DNA of 64,000 nt from positions 67,764,501 through 67,828,500 of the forward strand of contig OY720349.1 in the NCBI GenBank assembly GCA_963082975.1, in the 5' to 3' direction. The notes below the pieces were generated by a model that saw nothing but the letters and a program-made list of their open reading frames with translations, had not been told where the DNA came from and searched no databases. Shown here piece after piece: positions 23,857 to 35,420 of the stretch (positions within the stretch are counted from its first letter, which is position 1; each line of letters starts with the position of its first letter). The translations under genes and the position numbers were made by a program. The stretch comes from Labia minor (taxonomy: Eukaryota; Arthropoda; Insecta; Dermaptera; Spongiphoridae).

Positions 23857-24816
23857 TAATTGTACAGAAGACGGGCAAAAGGAGGTAGGTGTTTGAAACT
23901 TACTTTGAGGTGTTCCTTGAATGATTCTGAATAACTTTATATGCAACTTTTTTTATGATCTCTTTTATTTTAATTAATAAAAATTAATTAATTAAACAGT
24001 GTATTTGTCCTATAAGAATGCTTAGTAGCTGACATTTTGACTATGTTTTCTCTTATTTATCTTTAGGTGGCAGCACCTAGACACACTATCAGTACGGGAA
24101 TTCAAATAAAATAAATAGATATAATAATATTTAATATTTGTAAATGGTAAATTGTAAATTGTAATTAACATCCAGCATTCTTTTGGCGTTTCTTTATAAA
24201 TATATAACACTATAATTAATTATTTACGCATTAAAGGGTTCTTGATTGTAAAATTAATTAGGAAAATTTGGTTTATTTTATTTTAGAAATAGTTTTATCC
24301 ATACCAAAGTTATTTAAAGACTTTTTCGGTTTTTTAAATTCGGTTTATTTTATTTTAGAAATAGTTTTATTCATACACCAAAGTTATTTAAAGACTTTTT
24401 CGGTTTTTTAAATTCGGTTTATTTTATTTTAGAAATAGTTTTATCCATACTAAAGTTATTTAAAGACTTTTTCGGTTTTTTAAATTCGGTTTATTTTATT
24501 TTAGAAATAGTTTTATTCATACCAAAGTTATTTAAACGCTTTTTGGGAGTTTATATTTTCTAAAATAAAACCGAATAAAAACTGATAGTGTGTCTAGGTG
24601 CTGCCACCTAAAGATAAAAAAGAGAAAACAGTCAACATGTCAGCCACAGTGCATTCTTATAGGAGAATACACTGATTAATTAATTAATTTTTATTAATTA
24701 AACTAAAAGAGATCATAAAAAAAGTTGCATATAAAGTTGTTCAGAATCATTCAAGGAACACCTCAAAGTAAGTTTCAAACACCTACCTCCTTTTGCCCGT
24801 CTTCTGTACAATTACC
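23855..24816. mobile_element. Long-TIR element with internal tandem repeats
   Basis: A 962-bp element bounded by inverted repeats of about 240 bp (23855-24093 and 24581-24816) that start GGTAATTGTACAGAAGACGG. The arms differ at only a small number of positions, so the insertion is fairly young. Between them lie about 3.8 copies of a 72-74-bp unit (24270-24545, containing TTTATTTTATTTTAGAAATA). A-rich sequence flanks both sides on the plus strand, compatible with an A-rich target duplication of 7-9 bp. There is no transposase. The plan resembles foldback or Mutator-like non-autonomous elements, but the family is not assigned. Confidence 0.85.
24270..24545. repeat. 72-74-bp tandem repeat, 3.8 copies
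   Basis: Units start at 24270, 24342, 24416 and 24488, each with GGTTTATTTTATTTTAGAAA, CATAC, AAAGTTATTTAAAGACTTTT and CGGTTTTTTAAATT. Differences are a few substitutions and a two-base insertion in unit two. The last unit is degenerate (ACGCTTTTTGGG). The array forms the core of the long-TIR element. Confidence 0.9.
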
Positions 24817-25383
24817 AAAAAAATGAAATTAGTAAATATGATTGTTGATTGAGCCGAATATAGCCGAGCGTACCCGGATTAGGGTGGTGACTAGTATAAC
24901 CGGGTAGACTAAGTTCACACAAATACTTCATAGTTCATAGAGATAAATCAAATCTAGTCATTGTCACAATAGTGATTTGTAGATTAGAACAGTATTAAAT
25001 CCAGTATTTATTATATTACAATTAAATAATCCATTTAATAAAAATTAAAAAAATAAATATTATAAAAGATATAATTTAATTAAATAGATAATAAGTACAT
25101 GATAAGTAGTTCATAAAAAAAAAAAAAAAAAAAAATTAAAAATTGACTTGATAATAAAAACCAATTAAGATCAAAATTTACACTTAAAATATTAACGTTA
25201 AAATGTAGAAATTCTATCAAATTGTAATATTGTCATAATTTATTAATTTTATTTAATGTAAGAAGTATATTTTAATATGGATAATTCAATTTCCATATAA
25301 GAATAATTATAATATAATTGATATTAAAAAAAGGAAATAAGTATTAAATTTGAAATTATATATCAATATATATATATATTGAG
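24817..25383. other. AT-rich intron between TIR element and exon
   Basis: Bases 24850-24925 are GC-richer (CCGAGCGTACCCGG) without a recognisable meaning. A poly(A) at about 25116-25135 and a short (TA)n near 25366-25380 follow. No exon seen. Confidence 0.5.
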
Positions 25384-25769
25384 TTAAGATTTACAAGTAT
25401 GTTTTCTACTAATATGTTTAATCATATGAATTTTTTGTTTAAATTTGTATAAGCAAAATGGACAACAGAATTGTGGTTCAACTCCACATTCGTATCGCAT
25501 ATGTTTAATCAATCCAGCTCTTTGATAATAGCATTTGTTGCAACGGGTACAGCGATGTTCCTTCTTTGCATCATTTGGTCTGGTGTGACGATTATACATA
25601 TGCTGTTCCAAATCCCATTTTTCATTGCAACGATGACCACAATAAGGACATTTGAAACGTTTTAATTCACCACATAATGAGATCAAATGTCGTTTTAGTG
25701 AATTTTGCGATTTGAATACACGAGAACAGTGAGGACAAGTGGCGATATCACCATCCATGTTGAGTGGAT
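25384..25769 (-). CDS. lola: Lola terminal exon, four zinc fingers
   Basis: A 127-residue terminal exon. Acceptor TTTTTTTTCAG is followed by AT and then PLNMDGD. Fingers: CCHC at residues 11-32, CCHH at 40-61, CCHC at 73-94 (MRYECG) and CCHH at 102-123. The linker between fingers three and four is the classic GVEPQF, and RPNDA joins fingers two and three, as in the other four-finger exons. The fourth finger starts CCPFC, giving one extra cysteine beside the ligand pair. An open antisense frame over the same bases lacks any finger pattern and is a shadow. Confidence 0.91.
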
Positions 25770-27867
25770 CTGAAAAAAAAGTATTAAATCAAGTTTATCA
25801 ACAAAACAAGAATTGGAAATATTTTTTTTTTTTCTCTCTTGTATTTAAAATTTCTATATACAATATTTTAAGGGGTTATTCATAAAATACTTAATTTAGA
25901 ATACTTATTCAATTATTACTATAATTGAACGATTACTTCACCATGAGTATAGTTTTTTTTTTTCTTTTCATTCACCAATTATTAGAAAAAGAAATCAGAA
26001 AAGAATATACAACAGTTTAAGAACACCTTTGAATAGTTGATTATTATAATATATATTTTAATTTTAAATTGTAAATTAATAGGATATTTTGTTAAATCAA
26101 AGAAACAAGGATTAAAGGAATAATTAGAAGATTTGAGAATGGATGTGTTATTAAATGATGAGAGATGAGGATAAACTATAATAGTTCCTAATTTTTTTAT
26201 ATCAGATATTATTCTCATTAATTGTTAAAAATTAATAAATAATTCAACTAATCTTGAAAATTCATAAGATTATAATTTTAATACTTCAAGGTTATAATTA
26301 ATTTGAAAACAATATATAAATATGTAATCTATACATTAATATACAAAAATAATGTTTTTAGTATTTTATGGATCCACCTTAACTAAAGTAATGGAAAGAA
26401 AGAATTAATAAATATTAAAAGAACAACATAAAAATTAAAATAAATTGATTAATCCCAAAAATGTAAAAAAAGAATATAATTAAATAAAAAAATCTACTAC
26501 ATATTCACAAAATATAAATAAGTATTCAATATAAACAAAAATTATAATATGTATACAAAGAATTATTCAAATCAAATTATTGCAATAACACAATACAAAA
26601 AATTATTAAATTTATTATACATACATATATATATATGCAAAAAATAATCATTAATATTAATTATATAGTTTTATTACATATTATTATTTTACAAAATATT
26701 TTTCATGAAAATATTGAAACTATTTGTCTAAAGTCTAAATCACCTAATTTACTATTAAGGCAATCTAATTTATTTAACAAAAGTGAACATAAAATAAATA
26801 ATAAGTTTTCAATGTGTACTTGAAATTACTCTCTCATAAGAACAAAAATTATATTTATTTATTTTTTTCTTCCGTATTAGATTCCTGTGAAGTGTTGCTT
26901 CTTTATGATTATTTAATGAAATTTCAGATTTCTGTGATGACGGGAAAATACCTGAAAAATAAAATAAATTAATAATTAAAACCAAAATTGATAAAACAAC
27001 AGAATTTTTATATGTAAATTCCAATATTTTCCATTTTTTTTTTTTGTTTTTTTTTGTTTTTGTAAACAATTAATTTTTTTTTGTTATCGGCTAAAGAAAA
27101 AACAATTATTTTGCTTGGACATTTAATTTTTAAAAAAAAAATCAATTTATTATTTTTTTAGAGTTATTTACAACAAATATTTTAAATTATATACAACATT
27201 AATATTACAATAATATTCTTAATAAAAGGTAAATATATATAAATTTTGTATAAATATTTAGATAGATATATATTACTTAGAACATGAATTTTGTTACATG
27301 TGTGAAATATTATAGTTTTGTACCTACAGCATCAAATTTATTTCCTTATTTATTTTGAAAATGATTATATTTTTTTAAACCAAAATGAAATAAATTGTAA
27401 GTTGTGTGTAAGAGAAGAGACATTTGGAGTAAAATTAGAATATTGAATTAAAAGTAAATTGACGGTACATATTTTTATGATTTATATTTAAAACGAAAAG
27501 TTAAGTTATTTTATTTTACCTAAATACATATGTATGAATAAATATTAATTTTATATTATATTGAATAAATGTTTATTTTTATATATAAAATTTTAGAGAT
27601 GAATTTTATATAATAAATTGATTGATTGTTCATCCAGGAAAAGTTAAGTATTTAGAATAATTTAGAAATTGTATGTATTATGTGTTTTAAAAATCAGTTC
27701 ATTATATACATATGTTGATTTCTACTCATATATAATAAACTAATTCCAAAACTTAATAATCAAAACTCAACTTAATATTCAAAATCGTAATATATATATA
27801 AAAAAAAAATGATTTTCCATATTATTACAAAATAAATTATTTAATTTATTAGATAGAAGTGAAACTT
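25770..27867. other. AT-rich intron; one possible non-finger exon inside
   Basis: Apart from the candidate exon at 26809-26951 this is AT-rich with poly(T) runs near 25820 and 27037-27060. No repeat family recognised. Confidence 0.5.
26809..26951 (-). CDS. Possible non-finger Lola terminal exon
   Basis: A good acceptor (TTAATTATTTTTCAG) is followed by GT and then 46 open codons ending in TGA, in the same phase as every finger exon. The peptide begins IFPSSQKSEI, has a basic middle (RKKKINK) and contains a single cysteine, so no zinc finger. I recognise no domain. Known of the family: Drosophila lola has at least one isoform without zinc fingers, so such an exon is possible. Against it: short frames open by chance are common in this AT-rich DNA. 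It may equally be a decayed exon or nothing. It lies between the finger exons at 25.4 and 27.9 kb. Confidence 0.3.
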
Positions 27868-28211
27868 TCATGATTTGATTTTCCTTTCAATGAAACCATG
27901 GCGACATCTCAAATGTTCCTTAAGGTTACTCTTCTGTTTAAATTTTTTAGGACAAAAGCTGCAATGAAATTGTGGTTCCACTCCGCATTCATAACGTAGA
28001 TGTTTATGAAGGTTACCTTTGTGATGGTATTGTTTATTACACTTTGGACATAAAAAAAGCAAACTATCACCAGGTTCTACAATTGTCGAATTGGTCCGTG
28101 TTATATCAGGCTTATCTAATGAACACGGAATATATGGAAGTTCATTTGCAAATTCTAAATTATGTCCAAATGGGGTAGAATGAAACGTTTGCATTGTGCC
28201 AGTGAAGTATC
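27868..28211 (-). CDS. lola: Lola terminal exon, two zinc fingers
   Basis: A 113-residue terminal exon. Acceptor GTTCCTTTCAG is followed by GA and then YFTGTMQTFH. About 50 residues without cysteine pairs precede the fingers: CCHC at residues 54-75 (HLRYECG) and CCHH at 83-104 (HLRCRHG), with the classic GVEPQF linker. The finger pair closely resembles the one at 32.0 kb (Y-H-H-K in finger one, KFKQK or RFKQK in finger two), so these two neighbours probably share a recent origin. A short basic tail (ERKIKS) follows. A minus-strand donor-like CAG|GTAAGA lies about 295 bp upstream. Confidence 0.91.
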
Positions 28212-28981
28212 CTGAAAGGAACATTCGAAAAAGAAAATTATCAATTGATTTTATATAAAAGGCAAGAAAATGTAAATAAACGAGATTACTATAAAAACAA
28301 ACAAATATTATTTTCTAAAACAAAAATGTATTATTTGTATTATGTATTATTATATATTTCATCTTTTATTTATTTCTTTTTTGATGACAAATGAAAGAAT
28401 TATTAAAAGAAATATAAATATCTGAGAGTGAGGCTGAGAAAAGCGAAAAAAAGTAAATACAAAAAGAATTGAGATTGAATTAAGAGAGAGAAGAAAGAAT
28501 CTTACCTGAGATTTATAAAATATGAAGATCTTTATATTGTTATAATTATCATTAACATTTTAATGGCATGCTTCAATTGAGGAGTGCAAAATAAATTGCA
28601 ATATATAATAAATACTTTATTATATAATACATATGTATATTTTAGAGTAACATTACTAATCAATTTTATTAAATTTATATTATACAAATATAAAGTAAAT
28701 GTATTATTATAGTATAGTAAAGTATCAAAAAATAATTCTTTGAGAACTTTTTAGTTTTTATTAAAAGATGATAAATTATCTTAATTTGTAGTTTAACTAA
28801 TATGTGTATGTTTCATCTAAAGAAGAGTATACTCATGCTAATTAATATTAATTAATTAATTAATATTAGTTTAAGTTTAGTTAGTTAATATTAGTAATTA
28901 ATTAGTATTAATTAATTAAGTATATGCATACTTAAATTCATTTAAATGGATTATATTGGTATGAAAATTATCTAAATACCA

Positions 28982-29223
28982 CAGGGATGAGCAACCAGCG
29001 GGGCACCCGTCAAGCATATTAGTAAGTACAATATCATTTTATTGGTATTTTAAACTTTTTGAAAGCCACTTGATTGCTAAATTAAATAAATAGTTTGAGA
29101 CCATGAAAAAATAATGTATTATGTGTATTGTTTATTAAATATTTTTAAGGTTTAATAATTTCAAAAAATGTCGAACTTTCGATTGGCTCTTTAATATAAA
29201 TAAAGGTTGTTTGTTCACCACTG
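28982..29223. mobile_element. hAT-like MITE remnant
   Basis: The left end CAGGGATGAGCAACC and the reverse complement of the right end CAGTGGTGAACAAAC share the hAT-type start CAG(G/T)G(A/G)TGA(G/A)CAA. A GC-rich patch (CAGCGGGGCACCC) follows the left end, as is usual in such elements. No clear 8-bp target duplication remains, so it is old. Confidence 0.45.
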
Positions 29224-30856
29224 AACTATACTAATAACATGATTTTGAACATGTATCACTACGATTTTGTAAAAATAATTAAGTACATGTAAAAAAAAAT
29301 ATAATAAATATTTATACAAATTTAATAATAATTAAATATTAAACATAAATCGATAAAATATAAACACATTTTTATCAACAAAATATGTAATATATAAAAA
29401 TAGGTATATTTAATCATAGACGTAATTACTTTTATATTTTACAATAAAATATATGAAAGAGTAAAACATGAATATAATAAACATCTGTTAATATATATCA
29501 CATGAGAGCTTTTGTCATATCATAAATAAATAAATAATATTATACAAATAAATTATAAATTAATATTAAAAATAAACACTAAATTTAAAAGATGTACATA
29601 TTATTTGTATCTCTTTAAACTTTTTTCATTTCATTTATATTATTTTACAATATTATATAATTTTTTCTAATTTGAAAGTACTTATATAATATTATCATAT
29701 ATAAATATAATATTAAAAATAAACAAAATTTTTTATTAATAAATAAAATAAAAAGAAAAGAAAAATATTACAGACACTAGATATGTAATTTACCTGTATG
29801 AAAAGAGTAATTTATATTTGACGGCATTGGAAAATTAACAAAACAGAGCGATAGAAATCAGGATGTTAGACGAATTATTAAATAAAATTATTATAAATAA
29901 TTATTAATAATAATATCAATATTTTTAATTCAGTTAATTTAAATCATAAATTTAGGATATAACAAGATCATTTAATATTTATTATCTAATATTTTTATTT
30001 TGTTAATTTTTATATAAATATAATATTATTAAGAGAGTGTGTGTGATATTATAAAAAAAAAAAATTTTTCCTAAATGAAAATAAAATTCGATTATATATA
30101 TATATATATATATACATGTATACATACTTCTTGGTGTCCATCCATATATATATAAAATATATAATAAAAATAAAATTTTACAAATTTATAATTATTAAAT
30201 TCAATTAAATTTAGATTTAGATTTACAAACATTGACAATAATTATTTTCGTTTTTCATTAATATTAATGATATATTTTTGTTAAGTCTATATTATATTTT
30301 TTCTTTTCTTTATATAATATTAGTTGGAATTTGATTATATTTTATTGTTATATAATGAATATTCTGATATATAAATATATAAACCTAAAAAGAGAATAAA
30401 AATGAATAAATCCTTCGCCGTCTCTAGATAAAATAAAATAATTAAGATTAAGTAAAATATATTCAAATGAATTACATTTGAACACCACTTAAGATTCAGG
30501 ATTTAGGTTTAAATATGAAGGAAAATTAATTGACATTTTTTCATTCTAATATTTATTTTTTAATCGAAACAATTTCTAAGTTTTTTGAGGGTAAAGATTT
30601 GGTAATCTCGATTGACTACCGATATGCGGTATTTTACAGATCTCCACGTTTCAAGTAATTCAGATTCTAAAAAGTCGTTTTCTCGTTAACGTATGTCAGT
30701 GTAGCACAAATTTTTTGAACAAAATTCCATTCAAACGGTAAAACTGATTATATTCAAATTGTATATATAAGATTCTATTGATATCATGAGGACCTGGCCA
30801 CATTTTCGCTTAGAAACGTTTATGAATAAACAAATGAATAAAATTTCAAAAAAGTA

Positions 30857-30878
30857 TGTGTGTGTGTGTGTGTGTGTG
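30857..30878. repeat. (TG)11 microsatellite
   Basis: An uninterrupted TG dinucleotide run, the only one of this length in the window, where TA runs dominate. Confidence 0.95.
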
Positions 30879-31310
30879 AATTTTCAAAATTATAATAAAT
30901 ATCGAAAATTTTACATGAAACAATTTTTAGAGAATTTTATTTTGTAATTAAATATATTTTTACTTTTTTTATATAATTCATTGAATTTACTTAAGTTAAA
31001 ACAATGAATAATTTCCAATTGTCGTTTTTTTCTTTTCACGAATAAATTTACTAAAACTTTAGTGGTTTTTATGATTATTAAAGGGATTTTTATTAATACG
31101 CCACCTATTTGCATAATCTATTTATTCAGTAAGTCGTTTTTTATATATCAAAACATTAGCTAGCTAATCATCCCATTGAGAGATATAAACAAATTTTAGC
31201 GAAAAATAAAATATAGTTAGTTTTTGAAGTGGTTTTATAATAATAATAATAATAATAATATATCGACCATCTGAGTTTATTTATATGTTTGTAAAAGAAC
31301 GTTCTAAACC

Positions 31311-31456
31311 AGGGGTTTTTAAACATTTTGAAGAAACATCCATCAAATAGTTCAAGTCCCACTAAAATAATTTCGTTTCTAAAAAAAAACAACTACACTT
31401 TAGGTACCACTGCCAAGTTATAATGTATGTACGTGTACCACAGTTTGAGAACTTGT
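31311..31456. mobile_element. hAT-like MITE remnant
   Basis: CAGGGGTTTTTAAACATTTT at the left and ACCACAGTTTGAGAACTTGTG at the right resemble the common hAT MITE end CAG(T/G)GGTTCTCAAACT in inverted orientation. The body is short and non-coding. Ends are diverged and no target duplication is evident. Confidence 0.4.
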
Positions 31457-31987
31457 GTACTAAACCATTATTCTATTCGATTTGAACTTTGTTGGGAGAT
31501 TAAAAATGTAAAAAAATATCGCAGTTTTTTACGAAGAAAATTGGAAATGCATGTTTCATTTTTGAAAGAAATATATATTTCTTATAAAAATTCATTTAAA
31601 TTTGATATTGTGTATAATTTTCACTTATTTATGTTAAACAATTAAATAACAAATCAAATTATAAACAAGTCATCAAATTCATTATACCACAAAATTGATT
31701 TTAAAATAAAATGTGTTAAATGATAAATGATTAATAATTCGTATACCAATTATTTACTCTGATATATTCATTAAAATAATAATAAAATATTGAAAAAACA
31801 ATAATTTTTCCTCGGTACATCAAATATGTTATCCTTTCTTTCTACGGGAAGTTTAATTATTTCGAATTGATCTTTAATGCTTAATTTTATTTTTATTTAT
31901 TGTAATGAATTGTAGAAATATATTATTTTTATATGAATGAAAAATAAAATAAAAATAAAAATAAATAATGTTCTATATTTATATATC

Positions 31988-32367
31988 TCAGGATGAATTT
32001 AGAATAGATTGTAATTCAATTTTGTTTACAATATGTCCGTGCTTGCATTTCATATGTTCATTACAATTGCCTTTTTGTTTAAATCGTTTAGGACAATAAA
32101 GACAAGCAAATTGAGGTTCCATTCCACATTCTAGGCGCATATGTTTTCTTAAATTATGCTTATGATGGTACCCTTTACTGCATTTGTCACAACGATACGG
32201 TGCAATGGCATCAGGATTAATATAACGATAATTTTTCATCAGTTTAAAATTCCATCCATTTTCATTTACACATTGTCTCATTAATACATGATCGCGTAGC
32301 AATTTAAGTGTATTGAACCGACTTGAACAATGTGGACAAATGAAGGCGCGATGTGATCTAAAAAAAC
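31988..32367 (-). CDS. lola: Lola terminal exon, three zinc fingers
   Basis: A 125-residue terminal exon. Acceptor AAATTTCCTTCCAG is followed by GT and then FFRSHRAFIC. Finger one is an irregular CCHC at residues 10-32 with five residues between His and the last Cys. Finger two is CCHC at 59-80 (HMRLECG) and finger three is CCHH at 88-109 (HMKCKHG), joined by GMEPQF. The last two fingers match the 27.9-kb pair closely; the first finger and the long spacer are extra. The third finger has a Cys in its helix (GNCNEH). The tail is about 16 residues, mostly polar. Confidence 0.9.
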
Positions 32368-34417
32368 CTGGAAGGAAATTTCGATCTATTAAAATCAATT
32401 CAAAATTTATAATTTTCGTATCTAGATTATTTTTCACATTAGTATACTAATAATAATAATTATTATTTCCCTTCCCACTTGTGTTTTTTTTTTTAATTTA
32501 ATTTAAATTTGATTGAAAGTGAAATAAAAAGGTTTCTTAAATTAAAACTAAATTCGGTAATATTAATAATAACAAACGCTAATTAAAAATATAAAATATA
32601 TAATAAATCATGCTTTTCTTTTAGTGGATCAAACAAACTACATCTATTTAAAATCAGATCGTCTGCATTATTTTTTAATAAATTTAAAATTTCATGCACT
32701 AATGTAATATATAAACTTAAATAATTTAAATAACTTAAAAAAAAAATGGTCGCTACCTTAGGGTGTTATAGGATGAGATGAGTTATTAGCGGCCCTAAAC
32801 CCTTACTTCGTTTTCTAAAAATATTTTTATTTTTGAAAAAAAAAAAAAGATGTTTTGAGTAGTTTTAAAATTTATTTTTCAGTTAGGTTGAGTTTCTTTC
32901 TTTCTTCCATTCTTCTTAGATGGGATATAGACATATAAGGTTAAATAATTTATTTTTCAAAAATTGAATTATTCTTATATATATAATTAATGTGAATGAT
33001 TAAGGATTATAAATTATAAAAAAATATTCTTTATTATTATGTGAATTTATTAAATAAATAAATTCCATTAATGAATTATGAATTAATTATTATTATTTTG
33101 AAATAATAAATTCAATTCAATTTAAAATTTTTCTTGAATATTATATTTAAGTTTGATTTTTTTAACAAAATATAAGTAAATTAATCAAGAGAATATTTTT
33201 TTGTTTTGAGTAAAAAAAAAATATTTCTTATGTTAGTAATGAAATAGTTAATAAAAACAAAATAATTATAAAATATTATTAGAATTTAGAATATAATACA
33301 ATAATAGTTATTATTATAATCAACTTTATTATTTTTTATTTCATATATAAATTTTATATATTTGATAATTCTCGAGTTGGCCAAATGGCAAAATAAAAAT
33401 AAATGGACAATGAAAAAATAAGTAATATTTATATTAAAATAGATTGTATAATTGATATATATCTTATAAATATAAATATTTAGTTATAGAAGGCAATTGC
33501 ACCCTGCATTTTATATGAATGGTTACAGGGAAGAAGTAGGTAAATTGATTTACTTTCTGATTCCCTGTGACCTTTTTAATAGAAATATATTTATTTAATT
33601 TATATTTTGTAAAAACTACCAAAAGTTCTTAGTCCACTTTATATAAGAGAAATTTTAATTTCATAAAAATTTAAATATTTTTCATTTAAGTATATTGAAA
33701 AGAAAAGACAATTGATTGAAACAATCAATTAGAAAAAAATGTCATGAATTTTAACTTATTTGCAACTCTTTTTTTTTATTTCTATATTTAAAAATAAAGT
33801 TTAAAACTCATCATTTAACGTATATAATAATTATATATATATATATAATAATTTAAATATTAACATATTATTGGTATTAATATTATTAATATTAAATATT
33901 AACATTTAATAATTTTAATAGATTAAACATCTTAAAATAATAGATAACGAGTATAAATTATACTAAATATTTATAATACTTAGAAATTCTAATATATATA
34001 TATTATTTATAATTTTATGAAAAAAATTAATATTTCTCCATTTATATAATACACAGTAGTATTTATATAATATAAGTTTCAATAGATAATATGAACGTAT
34101 AGTTTATTTAAATTTAATATATAAACATGAACAAAAATAGATGTAACATCCATTAATATATATCTATATAATATATTTATTTTCAAATAACAACGTATAT
34201 TGATTGATTTTATATGATTTAATACAGATTACTATTAATAATAAATATATTTTTTTGTATTTTCTTTTTGTATTATTATAGATTATAAATACATTTCAAT
34301 TATTTTTGTTTTATTAGGTTAGGTAACTTTAAATGTTAAATATATTAAAATTACCTTTTAATGAATATATATATATATATATTAAAGTAGATAAGAATAT
34401 TTAGAAATAAATAATAT
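32368..34417. other. AT-rich intron with a 52-bp near-palindrome
   Basis: Bases 32745-32815 are a GC-richer patch bounded by CCTTAGGG and CCCTAA, possibly a very short inverted element. Bases 33521-33572 form a near-perfect hairpin (GGTTACAGGGAA against TTCCCTGTGACC). Otherwise AT-rich with (TA)n near 33834-33847 and 34366-34381. Confidence 0.5.
33521..33572. repeat. 52-bp imperfect palindrome
   Basis: GGTTACAGGGAAGAAGTAGG at the left pairs with the reverse complement of the right half, with a few mismatches near the centre and almost no loop. It could be a cruciform-forming site or the remains of a tiny inverted element. It lacks the loop length of a microRNA precursor. Confidence 0.5.
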
Positions 34418-34818
34418 TTAATTTTTTGCTAGAGGTAATGGATGGTATTTTTTTAAATGCATTTCTAAATAACCTTCATATTTAAATGATTTTGAACATA
34501 ATGGACATATAAGGTTTCGATTCGGAATGCATTTTATTTTATGAAGAAAAAGTTTGTCTTCATTCGAAAATGATTGATTACATGATAAGCATCTGGATTC
34601 TAAATCATATTTTGTGTGACGAAAATAATTGTGATTATAGAGGTCACGTTTTCGTACACATCGATAATCACATACTTCGCATTTTAATGGTTTCTTGATG
34701 CCGCATACATAACGCATGTGTTCTGTTAATGTGTTCCTGGAATGGAATCGTCTTGAACAATTGGTACATGCAAATTCGCCATCTAAATGAGGTGCAACAT
34801 CAACAAGATCTTCCCAAC
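34418..34818 (-). CDS. lola: Lola terminal exon, four zinc fingers (divergent)
   Basis: A 132-residue terminal exon. Acceptor TTTTCCTTTCAG is followed by GT and then WEDLVDVAPH. Four fingers: CCHC at residues 17-38 (HMRYVCG), CCHH at 46-67, CCHC at 76-96 with three residues between His and Cys, and CCHH at 104-125. The Lola-type pair is at the start here (linker GIKKPL), whereas in the 5.9, 19.6 and 25.4 kb exons it is at the end. The last two fingers are joined by IPNRNL, far from the family consensus. It lies only about 600 bp from the exon at 35.4 kb, the tightest spacing in the array. Confidence 0.88.
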
Positions 34819-35420
34819 CTGAAAGGAAAATAAACACATTGTCAAGATTATGAAAATAAAAAAATAAAAAAAAAAAAAAAAAAAGATAATAATTGCCATA
34901 AACCACCAATAATTATTAATATAATATTAATTTTTATATAAATATATTTATAAGAAATACTTAATACTTCAATCGCCAAATTATCAGCCAAGAATATTAA
35001 CAAAAGAAAAAATATTAAAAAAATAAAATAAAAATAAAAAATTAAAATTAAAATGTATTATAACTTATAAAATAAAAAAATAATTACCTGAGTCAAACAA
35101 AAAAAAAAAAAAAAAAAAAAATACATTCCCTAACAATTTTACTATTCAGGAAATGTTAGAAAAATCATAATAAATTAAAAACGAATATTAAGAAAAGAAG
35201 AATAACACAAAATTAAAAAATATACATATTATTAGTGCCAAATAAATAAATTAGAATAATAAGTTAAAATAAATATGTAGTTTTTAATTTAATTTTGTTT
35301 ATTATATTTAGAAAAGAATACATTCGCACATAGTTTATCGTATGTCGAAAATAACAAAAAAATAATTAATGATTTGTTGTTTGTTTATTAATTATATTGA
35401 ATTAACGTCGTTATATATAT
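34819..35420. other. Short AT-rich intron, nothing recognised
   Basis: About 600 bp of A-rich sequence with poly(A) runs near 34867-34884 and 35098-35121. It separates the closest pair of exons in the array. Confidence 0.5.

Larger units (their letters stand above)
28212..31987. other. AT-rich intron with hAT-like scraps and a (TG)n run
   Basis: Holds two hAT-like remnants (listed separately), a (TG)11 microsatellite at 30857-30878, a (TTAA)n-rich palindromic stretch near 28835-28920 and (TA)n near 30094-30113. A minus-strand donor-like CAG|GTAAGA lies at 28506. Bases 30590-30740 are less AT-rich but not recognised. Confidence 0.5.

Noticed and set aside
33490..33572. AATTGCACCCTGC next to a hairpin, resembling a miR-92-type seed
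   Set aside because: Only the first eight bases match that family from memory, and the nearby hairpin has almost no loop and does not include this sequence as a paired arm.
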